Shown: positions 34,243-43,263 of the stretch, in pieces
Layout: every line of letters begins with the position of its first letter
How positions within the stretch are numbered: position 1 is the first letter of the stretch
Source of the DNA: a filamentous cyanobacterium CCP3
GTDB lineage: Bacteria > Cyanobacteriota > Cyanobacteriia > Phormidesmidales > Phormidesmidaceae
DNA: 64,000 nucleotides
Direction of reading: 5' to 3'
NCBI GenBank assembly: GCA_003022385.1
Contig: PYGV01000001.1
Span: forward strand, 1-64,000
The notes under the pieces: generated by a model
What the model saw: only the letters and a program-made list of their open reading frames with translations
Database searches by the model: none
Told to the model about the DNA's origin: nothing
Program-made: the position numbers and the translations under genes

Positions 34243-36561
34243 ATGACCCTTCGTAACCTGAATCCCGAGGCCCAGCTGGTGAGCCTAAAGCAGCCCGAGA
34301 TTCACACGCTGACCCAGGTGCAGCCCCACGGAGTGCTGCTGGTGCTGCGGGAGGCTGACCTGTCGATTGTGCAGGTGAGCCGCAACGCTCGCGCGGCCTT
34401 TGGCCTACCGGCGGAGGAACTGCTGGGTCAAACCCTAGATGACCTGCTGGATGCCTACCAAATCGATCAGGTGCGAGCGGGTCTGCGCCACGACAATCTG
34501 GACATTATGAACCCCACCAAGGTGTGGGTGCGGCGACGCGGGGATGACTACGGCGTGTACGACGCCATCTTTCACCGCAACAGCGAGGGCTTTTTGATTC
34601 TGGAACTGGAGCCCGCCCTCAACAACGAAGCTATTCCGTTTTTGAGCTTTTACCACCTGGCGCGGGCGTCGATTGGGCAGCTAGAGGCAGGGACGGCCAG
34701 CCTGGCCGATTTTTGCCGCATTATCGTCCACGAGGTGCGGCAGGTGACGGGCTTTGATCGGGTGATGCTCTACAAGTTTGACGACGACGGCCACGGTGAG
34801 GTGCTGGCCGAAGAAAAGCTCGACGACATGGAGTCTTACCTGGGTCTGCACTTTCCTGAGTCGGATGTGCCCCAGCCCGCCCGCAAGATGTTTTTGTCCA
34901 ACTGGATTCGGGTAATTCCCAATGCGGGGGCCGAGCCGGTGGACCTGGTGCCCGCCCTCAACCCCGTCACCCAGCACGGCACCGACCTGGTGATGTCGAT
35001 CTTGCGGCAGCCCTACCGCTGCCACACGGAGTACCTGCACCACATGAATGTGGAGGCCTCCCTGACCATCTCGCTGATGAAGGACCAGAAGCTGTGGGGG
35101 CTGATTGCCTGCCACCACAAGACGCCCAAGTACGTGCCCTACGAGCTGCGCAAGGCCTGCGAATTTTTGGGTCGGGTAATTTTTGCCGAAATTTCGACCC
35201 TGGAAGAAGAGGCTGACCAGAGCTATCGGCTGAAGCTGGCGGCGGTGCAGTCGGCGCTGATTGACCAGATGGCGCGGGCCGACTACTTTATTGATGGCCT
35301 GGTGCGCCACGACCCCAGCCTGCTGGATTTGGTCGGGGCCAAGGGAGCCGCCGTTTGCTTTGGCGGTCAGTGGACGACTTTGGGTCGCACCCCGCCTGAG
35401 GAGGAGCTGAACTACCTGGTGCAGTGGCTGGCCAACCGGGCCGAGCAAACCGAGCAGGACATTTTTGTCACCAATGCGCTGCCCCTCGACTATACCGAGG
35501 CCCAGCGGTTTAAGGATGTGGCCAGCGGCCTGCTGGCGATCGCGATCTCCAAGCGCAGCTACGTGCTGTGGTTCCGCCCCGAGGTGATTCAGACGGTGAA
35601 CTGGGGTGGCAATCCCAATGAGGCCTATACCCTGGTGGGCGAGGGCGACCAGCAGCGGCTGTGCCCGCGCCAGTCGTTTGAGCTGTGGAAGGAGACGGTC
35701 AGCCTGCGATCGCTGCCCTGGCAGAGCGTAGAAATTAAAGCGGCCCTAGAGCTGCGGAAGGCGATCGTCAACATTGTGCTGCGCCAGGCGGAGGAATTGG
35801 CCCTGCTGGCCAACGACCTGGAGCGATCGAACGCCGAGCTGAAGAAATTTGCCTATATTGCCTCCCACGACCTGCAGGAGCCGCTCAACCAGGTGGCCAA
35901 CTTTGTGCAGCTGCTCGAAATGCGCTATGACGCCAAGCTCGACGACGACGGCAAAGAGTTTATCGGCTTTGCCGTCGAAGGGGTCAGCCTGATGCAAACC
36001 CTGATCGACGACGTGCTGGCCTACAGCAAGGTAGACCTACAGGGCATCGAGTGGCAGCTGACGGAGGTGCAGCAGGCTCTCGACCAGGCCCTGGGCAATC
36101 TGCGCGGGCGGGTAGCCGAAACCGGCGCGATCGTTACCGCCGACCCGCTGCCCACTATCGTCGCCGACGGCACCCAGCTGATGCAGCTGTTCCAAAATCT
36201 GATTGGCAACGCCGTTAAGTTTCGCAAGCCCAACGAGACGCCCCACATTCACGTCGGGGTGCAGCGACAGGAGGCGCACTGGCTGTTCTCAGTAACGGAC
36301 AACGGCATCGGCTTTGACCCCCAGTTTGCCGAGCGCATCTTTGTTATCTTCCAGCGGCTGCACACCCGCGATGAGTATGCGGGCTCGGGCATGGGCCTGG
36401 CCATTTGCAAAAAAATCGTCGAGTGCCACCGAGGCCGAATTTGGGTAGAGGCCGCTCCCAGCCAGGGGGCAACCTTCTATTTCACCATCCCCGTTGAAGG
36501 ACGCGATCGCAACCATGGCAACGGACACAAGGCCAAAAACTATCTTCTTAGTCGAGGATAA
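34243..36561 (+). CDS. cph1: Cph1-type phytochrome histidine kinase
   Basis: A 772-residue red/far-red sensor kinase: PAS (about 20-115), GAF (about 140-310), PHY (about 330-510), HisKA and HATPase (about 525-750). Cys260 in QPYRCHTEYL is at the phycocyanobilin-attachment position (Cys259 in Synechocystis Cph1), and the N-terminus lacks the biliverdin-binding Cys of BphP proteins, so a PCB chromophore is expected. The PHY tongue PRQSFELWKE is present. The phosphorylated His542 lies in YIASHDLQEPLN, and the ATPase has N and G boxes LFQNLIGNAVKF, DNGIGFD and GSGMGLAICK. Its 3' end overlaps rcp1 by 47 bp, implying coupled translation with its response regulator. Confidence 0.96.
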   Translation: MTLRNLNPEAQLVSLKQPEIHTLTQVQPHGVLLVLREADLSIVQVSRNARAAFGLPAEELLGQTLDDLLDAYQIDQVRAGLRHDNLDIMNPTKVWVRRRGDDYGVYDAIFHRNSEGFLILELEPALNNEAIPFLSFYHLARASIGQLEAGTASLADFCRIIVHEVRQVTGFDRVMLYKFDDDGHGEVLAEEKLDDMESYLGLHFPESDVPQPARKMFLSNWIRVIPNAGAEPVDLVPALNPVTQHGTDLVMSILRQPYRCHTEYLHHMNVEASLTISLMKDQKLWGLIACHHKTPKYVPYELRKACEFLGRVIFAEISTLEEEADQSYRLKLAAVQSALIDQMARADYFIDGLVRHDPSLLDLVGAKGAAVCFGGQWTTLGRTPPEEELNYLVQWLANRAEQTEQDIFVTNALPLDYTEAQRFKDVASGLLAIAISKRSYVLWFRPEVIQTVNWGGNPNEAYTLVGEGDQQRLCPRQSFELWKETVSLRSLPWQSVEIKAALELRKAIVNIVLRQAEELALLANDLERSNAELKKFAYIASHDLQEPLNQVANFVQLLEMRYDAKLDDDGKEFIGFAVEGVSLMQTLIDDVLAYSKVDLQGIEWQLTEVQQALDQALGNLRGRVAETGAIVTADPLPTIVADGTQLMQLFQNLIGNAVKFRKPNETPHIHVGVQRQEAHWLFSVTDNGIGFDPQFAERIFVIFQRLHTRDEYAGSGMGLAICKKIVECHRGRIWVEAAPSQGATFYFTIPVEGRDRNHGNGHKAKNYLLSRG

Positions 36562-36961
36562 TCGGGGCGACATCCGCCTGATTCAGGAGGCCCTCAAGAG
36601 CACCGCCGCCCCGTGCGAGGTTGTGATCGCCCGGGACGGCATGGAGGCGATGGACTACCTGCACCGCCAGGGGGAGTTTGCGGCGGCTACGACCCCTGAC
36701 CTGATTTTGCTCGATCTCAACCTGCCCAAAAAGGACGGGCGAGAGGTGCTGGCCGAAATTAAAGCTAGCGATACCCTCAAGCACATTCCGATCATTGTGC
36801 TGACCACGTCTCGCAACGAAGAGGATATTTGCAAGAGCTACGATCTGCACGTCAACTGCTACATCTCAAAATCGCGCAACTTGACCCAGCTATTCAAAAT
36901 TGTGCAAGGAATTGAGGCATTTTGGCTAGAAACAGCGACGCTGCCCTCGACTACCCCCTGA
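36515..36961 (+). CDS. rcp1: response regulator Rcp1
   Basis: A 148-residue CheY-like receiver without output domain, the cognate phosphoacceptor of Cph1-type phytochromes. Acidic pair in FLVEDNRGD, phosphoacceptor Asp67 in LILLDLNLPKKDG, switch Thr in IIVLTTSRNEED and Lys in NCYISKS are all standard, and the C-terminal GIEAFWLETATLP is the Rcp1 dimerisation tail. The start at ATG 36515 lies inside the 3' end of the phytochrome gene; a TTG seven codons earlier is less likely. The stop is followed or overlapped by the hybrid-kinase gene, so light signalling could flow on to it. Confidence 0.95.
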   Translation: MATDTRPKTIFLVEDNRGDIRLIQEALKSTAAPCEVVIARDGMEAMDYLHRQGEFAAATTPDLILLDLNLPKKDGREVLAEIKASDTLKHIPIIVLTTSRNEEDICKSYDLHVNCYISKSRNLTQLFKIVQGIEAFWLETATLPSTTP

Positions 36962-38979
36962 ACCCAGCAGCGGTGCGAGTACTTTTAATTGAGGATGACC
37001 TGGCCGAGGCCCGGTTTTTGCAGGAGGTGCTGAAGGGGGCACCCCGCAGTCGATTTCAGCTCAGCCACGCCAAGCGTCTGGGGGAGGCGATCGCATGGCT
37101 GGGGCAAGACCGCTTTGATGTGGCGCTGCTCGACCTCACCTTGCCCGACAGCAGCGGTCTCGACTCGCTGGATGTGTTGCTACAAAAAGCTCCGAGCCTG
37201 CCGGTGGTGGTGCTCACCAACACCAATGACGACACCCTGGCGGTAGCCGCCGTGCGCCACGGCGCCCAGGACTACCTGATGAAGCGATCGCTGCAGCAGG
37301 AAGTCCTGGTGCGATCGCTGTTCTACGCGATCGAGCGGCAGCGGGCCGAAGATGCCCTGCGCGACGCCAACGAAATTTTAGAAGACCGGGTGCAGGCCCG
37401 CACGGCGGAGCTGGAGGCAGCCAACCGGCACCTGCGGCAGGAGATCGAGCAGCGCCAGCGGATTCAGGAACGGCTCACCCTGGCCCAAAACGCGGCCAGC
37501 ATTGGCACCTTCGAGTGGTGTGTTGATGGGCCTGCCCAGCCCCCAGACTCGCCGGACCAGGTGGCTAATTTGTCAGCAGATTTGCCCTGGCCGATCGCCG
37601 ACAGGATGGCTAGCTTTAGCGCCAACTGGCCCTGGCCCATTCACCCCGACGACGCGGAGCGGGTTGCTCAGGAGCTGAGGCGGGCCACCCAGCAGGGGCA
37701 GGGGCTCAAGACTGAGTTTCGCATTTTGGTAGGCGATCGCGTCCAGTGGCTGACGATCAACAGCAGCCTGATTTGCGATGTGGAAACCCACAGCGAGCGG
37801 CTGCTGGGCATCCACATGGATATTACCGATAAGAAGCAGCTAGAGGCGCAGTTTTTGCGATCGCAGCGGCTTGAGGGCTTAGGCACCCTGGCCAGCGGCA
37901 TTGCCCACGATCTCAACAACATCCTAACGCCAATTCTGCTGGTGGTGCAGCTTTTGCCCCTGAAGCTAAAGGCGATCGACCCCTGGCTGCAGAGCAAGCT
38001 CGATATTCTAGAGGCCAGCACCCAGCGCGGAGCCGATCTGGTCAAACAAATTCTCGCCTTTACGCAGGGGGTCGAGGGCAAGCGCTTTGCTCTACAGGTC
38101 AACCATTTGCTGGCGGATATTCGCAAGCTGGTGCAGCAAACTCTGCCCAAATCGATCGATGTCTACACCGATATACCCGATAGCCTGTGGCCGGTTTGGG
38201 GCGACCCCACCCAGCTGCACCAGGTGTTTATGAATCTCTGCGTCAACGCCCGTGACGCCATGCCGACCGGGGGCACTCTGCGCATAGCCGCCGAAAACCT
38301 GACCCTAGACCATGCCTCAGCCCAGCAGCATTTTCAGGCTCAGCCCGGCCTCTATGTCAGGGTAACGATTACCGATACCGGCACCGGCATGGGGCCAGCG
38401 GTGCTCAACCAAATTTTTGACCCGTTTTTTACCACCAAAGCCTTGGGCCAGGGTACGGGCCTGGGGCTTTCGGCGGTGCTGGGCATTGTCGAAAGCCACG
38501 GGGGCTTTATCGACGTGCAGAGCCAGGTGGGCCAGGGCAGCCGGTTTCAGGTATACCTGCGGGCCAGCTTTGAACCCAGCCCCGCAGTCGATGCCCCGGT
38601 GGCCCTGCTCGATGGGCATCAGTCCACGGTGCTGGTGGTCGATGACGAACCCGCCGTCTACGAAGCGGTACGCACGGTTTTAGAGCTGCACAACTATCGA
38701 GTAATGGTAGCCCACGGCGGGCAGGCCGCGATCGCCCTGCTGAGCGAGCACTCCGACACCATCCACACCGTGCTGATGGATTTAATGATGCCCACCATGG
38801 ATGGTCTCACCGCGGTGCCGCTGCTGAAGCGCATCAACCCCAACCTGCGGGTGATCGCCATGAGCGGCCTCAGCTCCACCGAGGCCGTAGCCAGGGCCGA
38901 GCAGCAGGGGTTCGAGAGCTTTTTGCCGAAACCGTTCTCCCGCCAAGACTTGCTCCAGCAGCTTCGACCCAAAGATTAG
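36922..38979 (+). CDS. hybrid histidine kinase, REC-PAS-HisKA-HATPase-REC
   Basis: A 685-residue soluble kinase. An N-terminal receiver has Asp71 in VALLDLTLPDSSG; a coiled coil (about 148-190) and a PAS-like region with a duplicated ADLPWPIAD/SANWPWPIHPDD segment follow; HisKA has His329 in SGIAHDLNNILTPI; HATPase has DTGTGMG and GQGTGLGLSAV; the C-terminal receiver has Asp620 in VLMDLMMPTMDG. No membrane segment. It may start at TTG 36922 (GAGG a few bases upstream, overlapping rcp1 by 40 bp) or GTG 36973 just after the rcp1 stop. It is the third gene of the phytochrome operon and probably integrates or passes on the Rcp1 signal (inference). The stop is 20 bp from the ileS end. Confidence 0.92.
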   Translation: MARNSDAALDYPLNPAAVRVLLIEDDLAEARFLQEVLKGAPRSRFQLSHAKRLGEAIAWLGQDRFDVALLDLTLPDSSGLDSLDVLLQKAPSLPVVVLTNTNDDTLAVAAVRHGAQDYLMKRSLQQEVLVRSLFYAIERQRAEDALRDANEILEDRVQARTAELEAANRHLRQEIEQRQRIQERLTLAQNAASIGTFEWCVDGPAQPPDSPDQVANLSADLPWPIADRMASFSANWPWPIHPDDAERVAQELRRATQQGQGLKTEFRILVGDRVQWLTINSSLICDVETHSERLLGIHMDITDKKQLEAQFLRSQRLEGLGTLASGIAHDLNNILTPILLVVQLLPLKLKAIDPWLQSKLDILEASTQRGADLVKQILAFTQGVEGKRFALQVNHLLADIRKLVQQTLPKSIDVYTDIPDSLWPVWGDPTQLHQVFMNLCVNARDAMPTGGTLRIAAENLTLDHASAQQHFQAQPGLYVRVTITDTGTGMGPAVLNQIFDPFFTTKALGQGTGLGLSAVLGIVESHGGFIDVQSQVGQGSRFQVYLRASFEPSPAVDAPVALLDGHQSTVLVVDDEPAVYEAVRTVLELHNYRVMVAHGGQAAIALLSEHSDTIHTVLMDLMMPTMDGLTAVPLLKRINPNLRVIAMSGLSSTEAVARAEQQGFESFLPKPFSRQDLLQQLRPKD

Positions 38980-38999
38980 GCAACAACGCTGGCCTAGGG

Positions 39000-41882
39000 C
39001 TAAAACGTGCCTACCAGCGCCTCAACACAGCGATCGCAGATCGTCGGGTCATCGCTGCTCGCGCCCACGTGGGTCGAGTAGTTCCAGCAGCGATCACACT
39101 TTTGGCCCTCCGCATCCACCACACCAATGCCCAGCGCGTCTGACTCGCTGCTGCACTTTAGCCCTGCCAGGGAGTCTGGCGAATCGAGCACCTCCACTTG
39201 AGAGACCAGAAACAGGTAGCGCAGCTCATCGACGTGGTTAGCCCCGGTTGCCACGGCATCGGTGGGGTTCATCGCCGCTAGCTGCTGCCGCAGGTCAGGG
39301 TCGGCCACATAGATCAGGGCCTTCGCCTCCAGGGAAGAGCCAATATCCTTGGCGGTGCGGGCCTGTTCGAGGACTTTGTTGACCTCCTGACGCACGGCGC
39401 GCAGCTGACTCCATCGAGCGGCTAGATCCGGCTGCTGCCACTGGTCATCTAGCTGCACCCAAGCGGCCTCAAACACCGACTTGTGGGCCGTGGGGTAGGG
39501 CAGGTTCTGCCAGATGTCTTCGGCCATGTGGGAGAGCACTGGCGCGATCGCGCGGGCTAGGTTTTCGATTGCGATCGCCAGCACCGTCTGGCAGCTGCGC
39601 CGCCGGAACGAGTCCGCTGCGCTGATGTATAGCCGATCCTTGGCAACATCCAGGTAGAAATTGGATAGGTCGACAGCGCAAAAGTTCTGCACCGTTTGAA
39701 AGAACCGGAAGAATTGGTAGGTCTCGAAGGCGTCGGTGATGTCGGCAAACACCTCGGTCATGCGGTGCAGCATGTAGCGATCGAGCTCCGGTAGCTGGTC
39801 GTAGGGCACCGCATCTTTCGCCGGGTCAAAATCGTACAGGTTGCCCAGCAAAAACCGCGCCGTGTTGCGAATCTTGCGGTATACATCCGCCATCTGCTTG
39901 AGAATGTTGCCGCCCAGGGGCACATCGGAGGAATAGTCCACCGACGACACCCACAGCCGCAGCACATCAGCGCCGTAGGGCGGGTCCTGCTTCTGGTTTT
40001 TGCCGCCGTTGATCACCACCGCCGGGTCAACCACATTGCCCACCGACTTGCTCATTTTGCGGCCCTGCTCATCGAGCGTAAAGCCGTGGGTGAGCACCGT
40101 TTTGTAGGGGGCGCAGCCGTTCACGGCCACGCTGGTCAGCAGGCTCGACTGAAACCAGCCCCGGTGCTGATCGGAGCCTTCCAGATAAATGTCGACCGGA
40201 TATTTCAGCTCGTCGCGCTGCTGAGCTACCGCCGCCCAGGAGGAGCCGGAGTCGAACCACACATCCATGGTGTCGGTACCCTTGCGGTAGGTGCGGCCAT
40301 TGTTACGGTACTTTTCGGGCAGCAGATCGGCCTCGGGTAGCTCCCACCAGGAGTCGGATCCCTTTTCGGCAAACAGGGCTTTGAGATAGGTCAGGGTCTC
40401 TTCGTTCAGCAGCGGTTCGCCGGTCTCGGTGTCGTAGAACACCGGGATGGGCATACCCCAGGTGCGCTGGCGCGAGATGCACCAGTCGGAGCGATCGCCC
40501 ACCATAGCGGTAATTCGATTTTCGCCCGTCGCCGGAATCCACTGCACGGTCTGAATGGCTTTCAGCGCCGCATCGCGAAAGCCCTCTACCGAGGCAAACC
40601 ACTGCTCGGTGGCGCGGTAAATGGTGGGCTGCTTAGTGCGCCAGTCGTAGGGGTACTTGTGGACGTAGGGCTCGTGCTTGAGCAAAGACCCGGCCTGCTT
40701 CAGGGCCTCAATGACTGCGGGGTTGGCGTCACTCAGCACGTTCAGCCCAGCAAAGGGGCCAGCCTCCTCGGTCATGTCGCCCTTTTCGTCGACAGGAGAC
40801 AGCACCGGCAAGCCGTAGCGCTGGCCTACCTTAAAGTCTTCTTCACCGTGGCCGGGGGCGGTGTGTACCAGGCCCGTACCCGACTCGGTGGTGACGTAGT
40901 CGCCGCCGATTAAAATTGGGCTCTCGCGATCAAACAGCGGGTGGCGATAGGTAGAATGCTCTAGCGCCGCGCCTTTGATTTCGGCTTTGAGGGTCAGTTT
41001 TGCATCGAGGACGCTGGCCATGCGATCGCACAGATCCTTGGCCACAATCAGGTACTTAAACGGCGTTCCCGCCGTGACCTCCACCACGGCATAGGTCAGC
41101 TCCGCATTCACCGCTACCGCCAGGTTGGCCGGAATCGTCCAGGGCGTGGTAGTCCAGATCGCCACGCCCAGCTCGCCCAGGTAGGGTTCCAGGGCATCTT
41201 TGGCCTCGGACGAGGCGCTCACCATCGGGAAAGCCGCGTAGATACTGGGGGACGTGTGCCCTTCGGGGTACTCTAGCTCGGCCTCGGCCAGGGCGGTTTG
41301 GGAACTGGGGCTCCAGTGCACCGACTTCAGCCCCCGGTAGATGTAGCCTTTCAGGTACATCTGGCCAAATACCTCGATCTGGGCTGCCTCATAGTCGGGA
41401 GTCAGCGTCATGTAGGGGTGATCCCAGTCGCCCCAGATGCCGTAGCGTTTGAAACTTTCCCGCTGGCGATCGATGGTTTTGAGCGCAAAGGCCTTGGCTT
41501 TATAGCGCAGCTTGATCGGCGTCAGGTTGGCCCGCGCTGCGGGGTCCATTGCCTGTAGCACTTTCAGCTCGATGGGCAGACCGTGGCAGTCCCAGCCGGG
41601 CACGTAGCGTACCTTGCGGCCCTTGAGCAGCTGATACTTGTTGATTGTGTCCTTCAAAATTTTGTTGAGGGCGTGGCCAATGTGCAGGTCGCCGTTGGCG
41701 TAGGGCGGCCCATCGTGCAGCACAAACACCTCGCCAGGGTTGCTGGTCGACAGGGTCTCATAAATTTTGTGCTCGGCCCAAAAGGCTTGAATCTCAGGCT
41801 CGCGCTGGGTGGCGTTGGCCCGCATATCAAAGCTGGTCTGGGGCAGCAGAACGGTGTCTTTGTAGCTTTTAGAGTCTGTCAC
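39000..41882 (-). CDS. ileS: isoleucyl-tRNA synthetase
   Basis: Class I aminoacyl-tRNA synthetase that charges tRNA-Ile. The 960-residue protein has the HIGH motif in GPPYANGDLHIGHALNK, the editing CP1 domain (TTTPWTIPANLAV and GHGEEDFKVG), the KMSKS loop KMSKSVGN, an anticodon-binding helical domain, and a C-terminal zinc finger with CDRCWNYSTHVG and CDRC. This is the bacterial/chloroplast IleS1 type. GTG 41882 is the start. The upstream neighbour on the same strand is the Ycf66 gene, 140 bp away. Confidence 0.98.
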   Translation of the reverse strand: MTDSKSYKDTVLLPQTSFDMRANATQREPEIQAFWAEHKIYETLSTSNPGEVFVLHDGPPYANGDLHIGHALNKILKDTINKYQLLKGRKVRYVPGWDCHGLPIELKVLQAMDPAARANLTPIKLRYKAKAFALKTIDRQRESFKRYGIWGDWDHPYMTLTPDYEAAQIEVFGQMYLKGYIYRGLKSVHWSPSSQTALAEAELEYPEGHTSPSIYAAFPMVSASSEAKDALEPYLGELGVAIWTTTPWTIPANLAVAVNAELTYAVVEVTAGTPFKYLIVAKDLCDRMASVLDAKLTLKAEIKGAALEHSTYRHPLFDRESPILIGGDYVTTESGTGLVHTAPGHGEEDFKVGQRYGLPVLSPVDEKGDMTEEAGPFAGLNVLSDANPAVIEALKQAGSLLKHEPYVHKYPYDWRTKQPTIYRATEQWFASVEGFRDAALKAIQTVQWIPATGENRITAMVGDRSDWCISRQRTWGMPIPVFYDTETGEPLLNEETLTYLKALFAEKGSDSWWELPEADLLPEKYRNNGRTYRKGTDTMDVWFDSGSSWAAVAQQRDELKYPVDIYLEGSDQHRGWFQSSLLTSVAVNGCAPYKTVLTHGFTLDEQGRKMSKSVGNVVDPAVVINGGKNQKQDPPYGADVLRLWVSSVDYSSDVPLGGNILKQMADVYRKIRNTARFLLGNLYDFDPAKDAVPYDQLPELDRYMLHRMTEVFADITDAFETYQFFRFFQTVQNFCAVDLSNFYLDVAKDRLYISAADSFRRRSCQTVLAIAIENLARAIAPVLSHMAEDIWQNLPYPTAHKSVFEAAWVQLDDQWQQPDLAARWSQLRAVRQEVNKVLEQARTAKDIGSSLEAKALIYVADPDLRQQLAAMNPTDAVATGANHVDELRYLFLVSQVEVLDSPDSLAGLKCSSESDALGIGVVDAEGQKCDRCWNYSTHVGASSDDPTICDRCVEALVGTF

Positions 41883-42022
41883 AGCCTGAGATCGACTAAG
41901 GGTGAAGGATTGCTCGCGCCATTATGGCAGATTCGATGCATTATGCATCCTTATACATTAGGCCAGGTTGAGGGCAATTGCAGGGCCAATCTGGTTAGCC
42001 GGGGTCAGGCGGTCACGGAATT

Positions 42023-43150
42023 TCAGCTATCGGCCCAGTTTTCATCATCGTCCCAGTTGGCGTCTTCGGTCTCTGTCGAGGCTTTGGTCTCAGGGCTGAG
42101 GGAACTCGCTGGTGCTTTAAAGTCGGTTGCTGCGGCTGGAACAGATGAAGCGTTGGAGGGCGAAGCCTCGCTGCGATCGCCCAGTTCGGGCCGCTCAACA
42201 CTCGCGATCGCCTCAGTATCGACAATAGTTATACCTGGGGCGATACCTGGCGGCTGGGCTGGGTCAGACCTGTCTTCCGTTGGGGAATCAGGTCTAGCCG
42301 GAGGCTGCGCCTTATTTTTGGCCAAAGGCGAGGGGCGCGGCGGAATTTCGATCACGGCTCGTTTGGGTTTGGGGGTGGTCTTGGATTTCACGACATCCCC
42401 TACCCACGCTTTGAGCCCGGCCAGTCGAGCCCCCATGGTAGCGGGCTTTCGCGCTGGAGCAGGCGACGCCGGCGATTCCCGAAGGAATACTCGTCCCGAG
42501 TCGGGTTCCGAACGCTCTGCGAATCGCGGCGGTCTTTTAGCCTTGGACGCTGGGACGGGTGCGCTAGCTGACTCTACAACAGCGGATTTAGGCATCTGGC
42601 CCCTGGTTTTAGCGGGACCGGGTTTAGCAAAATCGATTGTCGCAAAATCGGTTTTTGCCGCGATCGAGCGATGGGCGACAGGCTCCAGTTCATCCACGAA
42701 CTCGTAGTCCACATCTTTTAGAGATGAAACCCGAATTTCGCTGACGGCGATCGCCGGATCACCTGGTCGTCTGCCAGTCTCCGTTTCAGGCAGCCAGCGG
42801 CCCAAAGGCGTCGCTCTGAGCAGGTTCAGCGCCGACTGTTTAAGCTGACGGCCAAACGCAGGCCAGGAGTCGGGCGTCAGGGGCGTTTGCAGATCTAGGG
42901 GAGTGCGCTTGCGGCGCAGGGTCAGGGTTTGCCAGCCCAGCCAGCCCAGCAGCACTACGCTGGTCAGGTGCCCCAGCAGTTCGGTGGGCGAGGTCTGAAC
43001 GGCGCTAAACCACAGCACCAGGCCGTAAAACCCGCCGACCCCACTCCAGAAGAAATCGTGGCGGCGGTGCACCTCCGGAAAGAAAAAGGCGGCTCCGTAG
43101 AGGGCAATGCTGCCCAGCCAAACCGCGATCGCCAAAACCTGAACCCCCAT
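42023..43150 (-). CDS. Ycf66-family membrane protein with long disordered tail
   Basis: A 375-residue protein whose first 90 residues hold three to four hydrophobic helices and match Ycf66: the pattern is FFPEVHRRHDFFWSGVGGFYGLVLWFSAVQ. Ycf66 proteins occur in cyanobacteria and some plastids and have no settled function. Residues about 100-375 are low-complexity, Pro/Ala/Lys/Glu-rich and acidic at the end, probably disordered and cytoplasmic. ATG 43150. The gene is between a STAS-sugar-transferase gene (upstream) and ileS (downstream), all on the minus strand. Confidence 0.78.
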   Translation of the reverse strand: MGVQVLAIAVWLGSIALYGAAFFFPEVHRRHDFFWSGVGGFYGLVLWFSAVQTSPTELLGHLTSVVLLGWLGWQTLTLRRKRTPLDLQTPLTPDSWPAFGRQLKQSALNLLRATPLGRWLPETETGRRPGDPAIAVSEIRVSSLKDVDYEFVDELEPVAHRSIAAKTDFATIDFAKPGPAKTRGQMPKSAVVESASAPVPASKAKRPPRFAERSEPDSGRVFLRESPASPAPARKPATMGARLAGLKAWVGDVVKSKTTPKPKRAVIEIPPRPSPLAKNKAQPPARPDSPTEDRSDPAQPPGIAPGITIVDTEAIASVERPELGDRSEASPSNASSVPAAATDFKAPASSLSPETKASTETEDANWDDDENWADS

Positions 43151-43263
43151 ACCGCTCGGTGCATCCGCAATCTCAACACCACTACTCTATCGCGGCTGAC
43201 CAGGTCCGAGCGCATCCACAGCGCTCACTGACCCAACGACTCATCCACTCGCCAACTTCTTGC

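Noticed and set aside
41583-42707. 374-codon plus-strand frame across ileS start and the Ycf66 gene
   Set aside because: It crosses two genes on the other strand and is low-complexity; conserved proteins occupy the minus strand.
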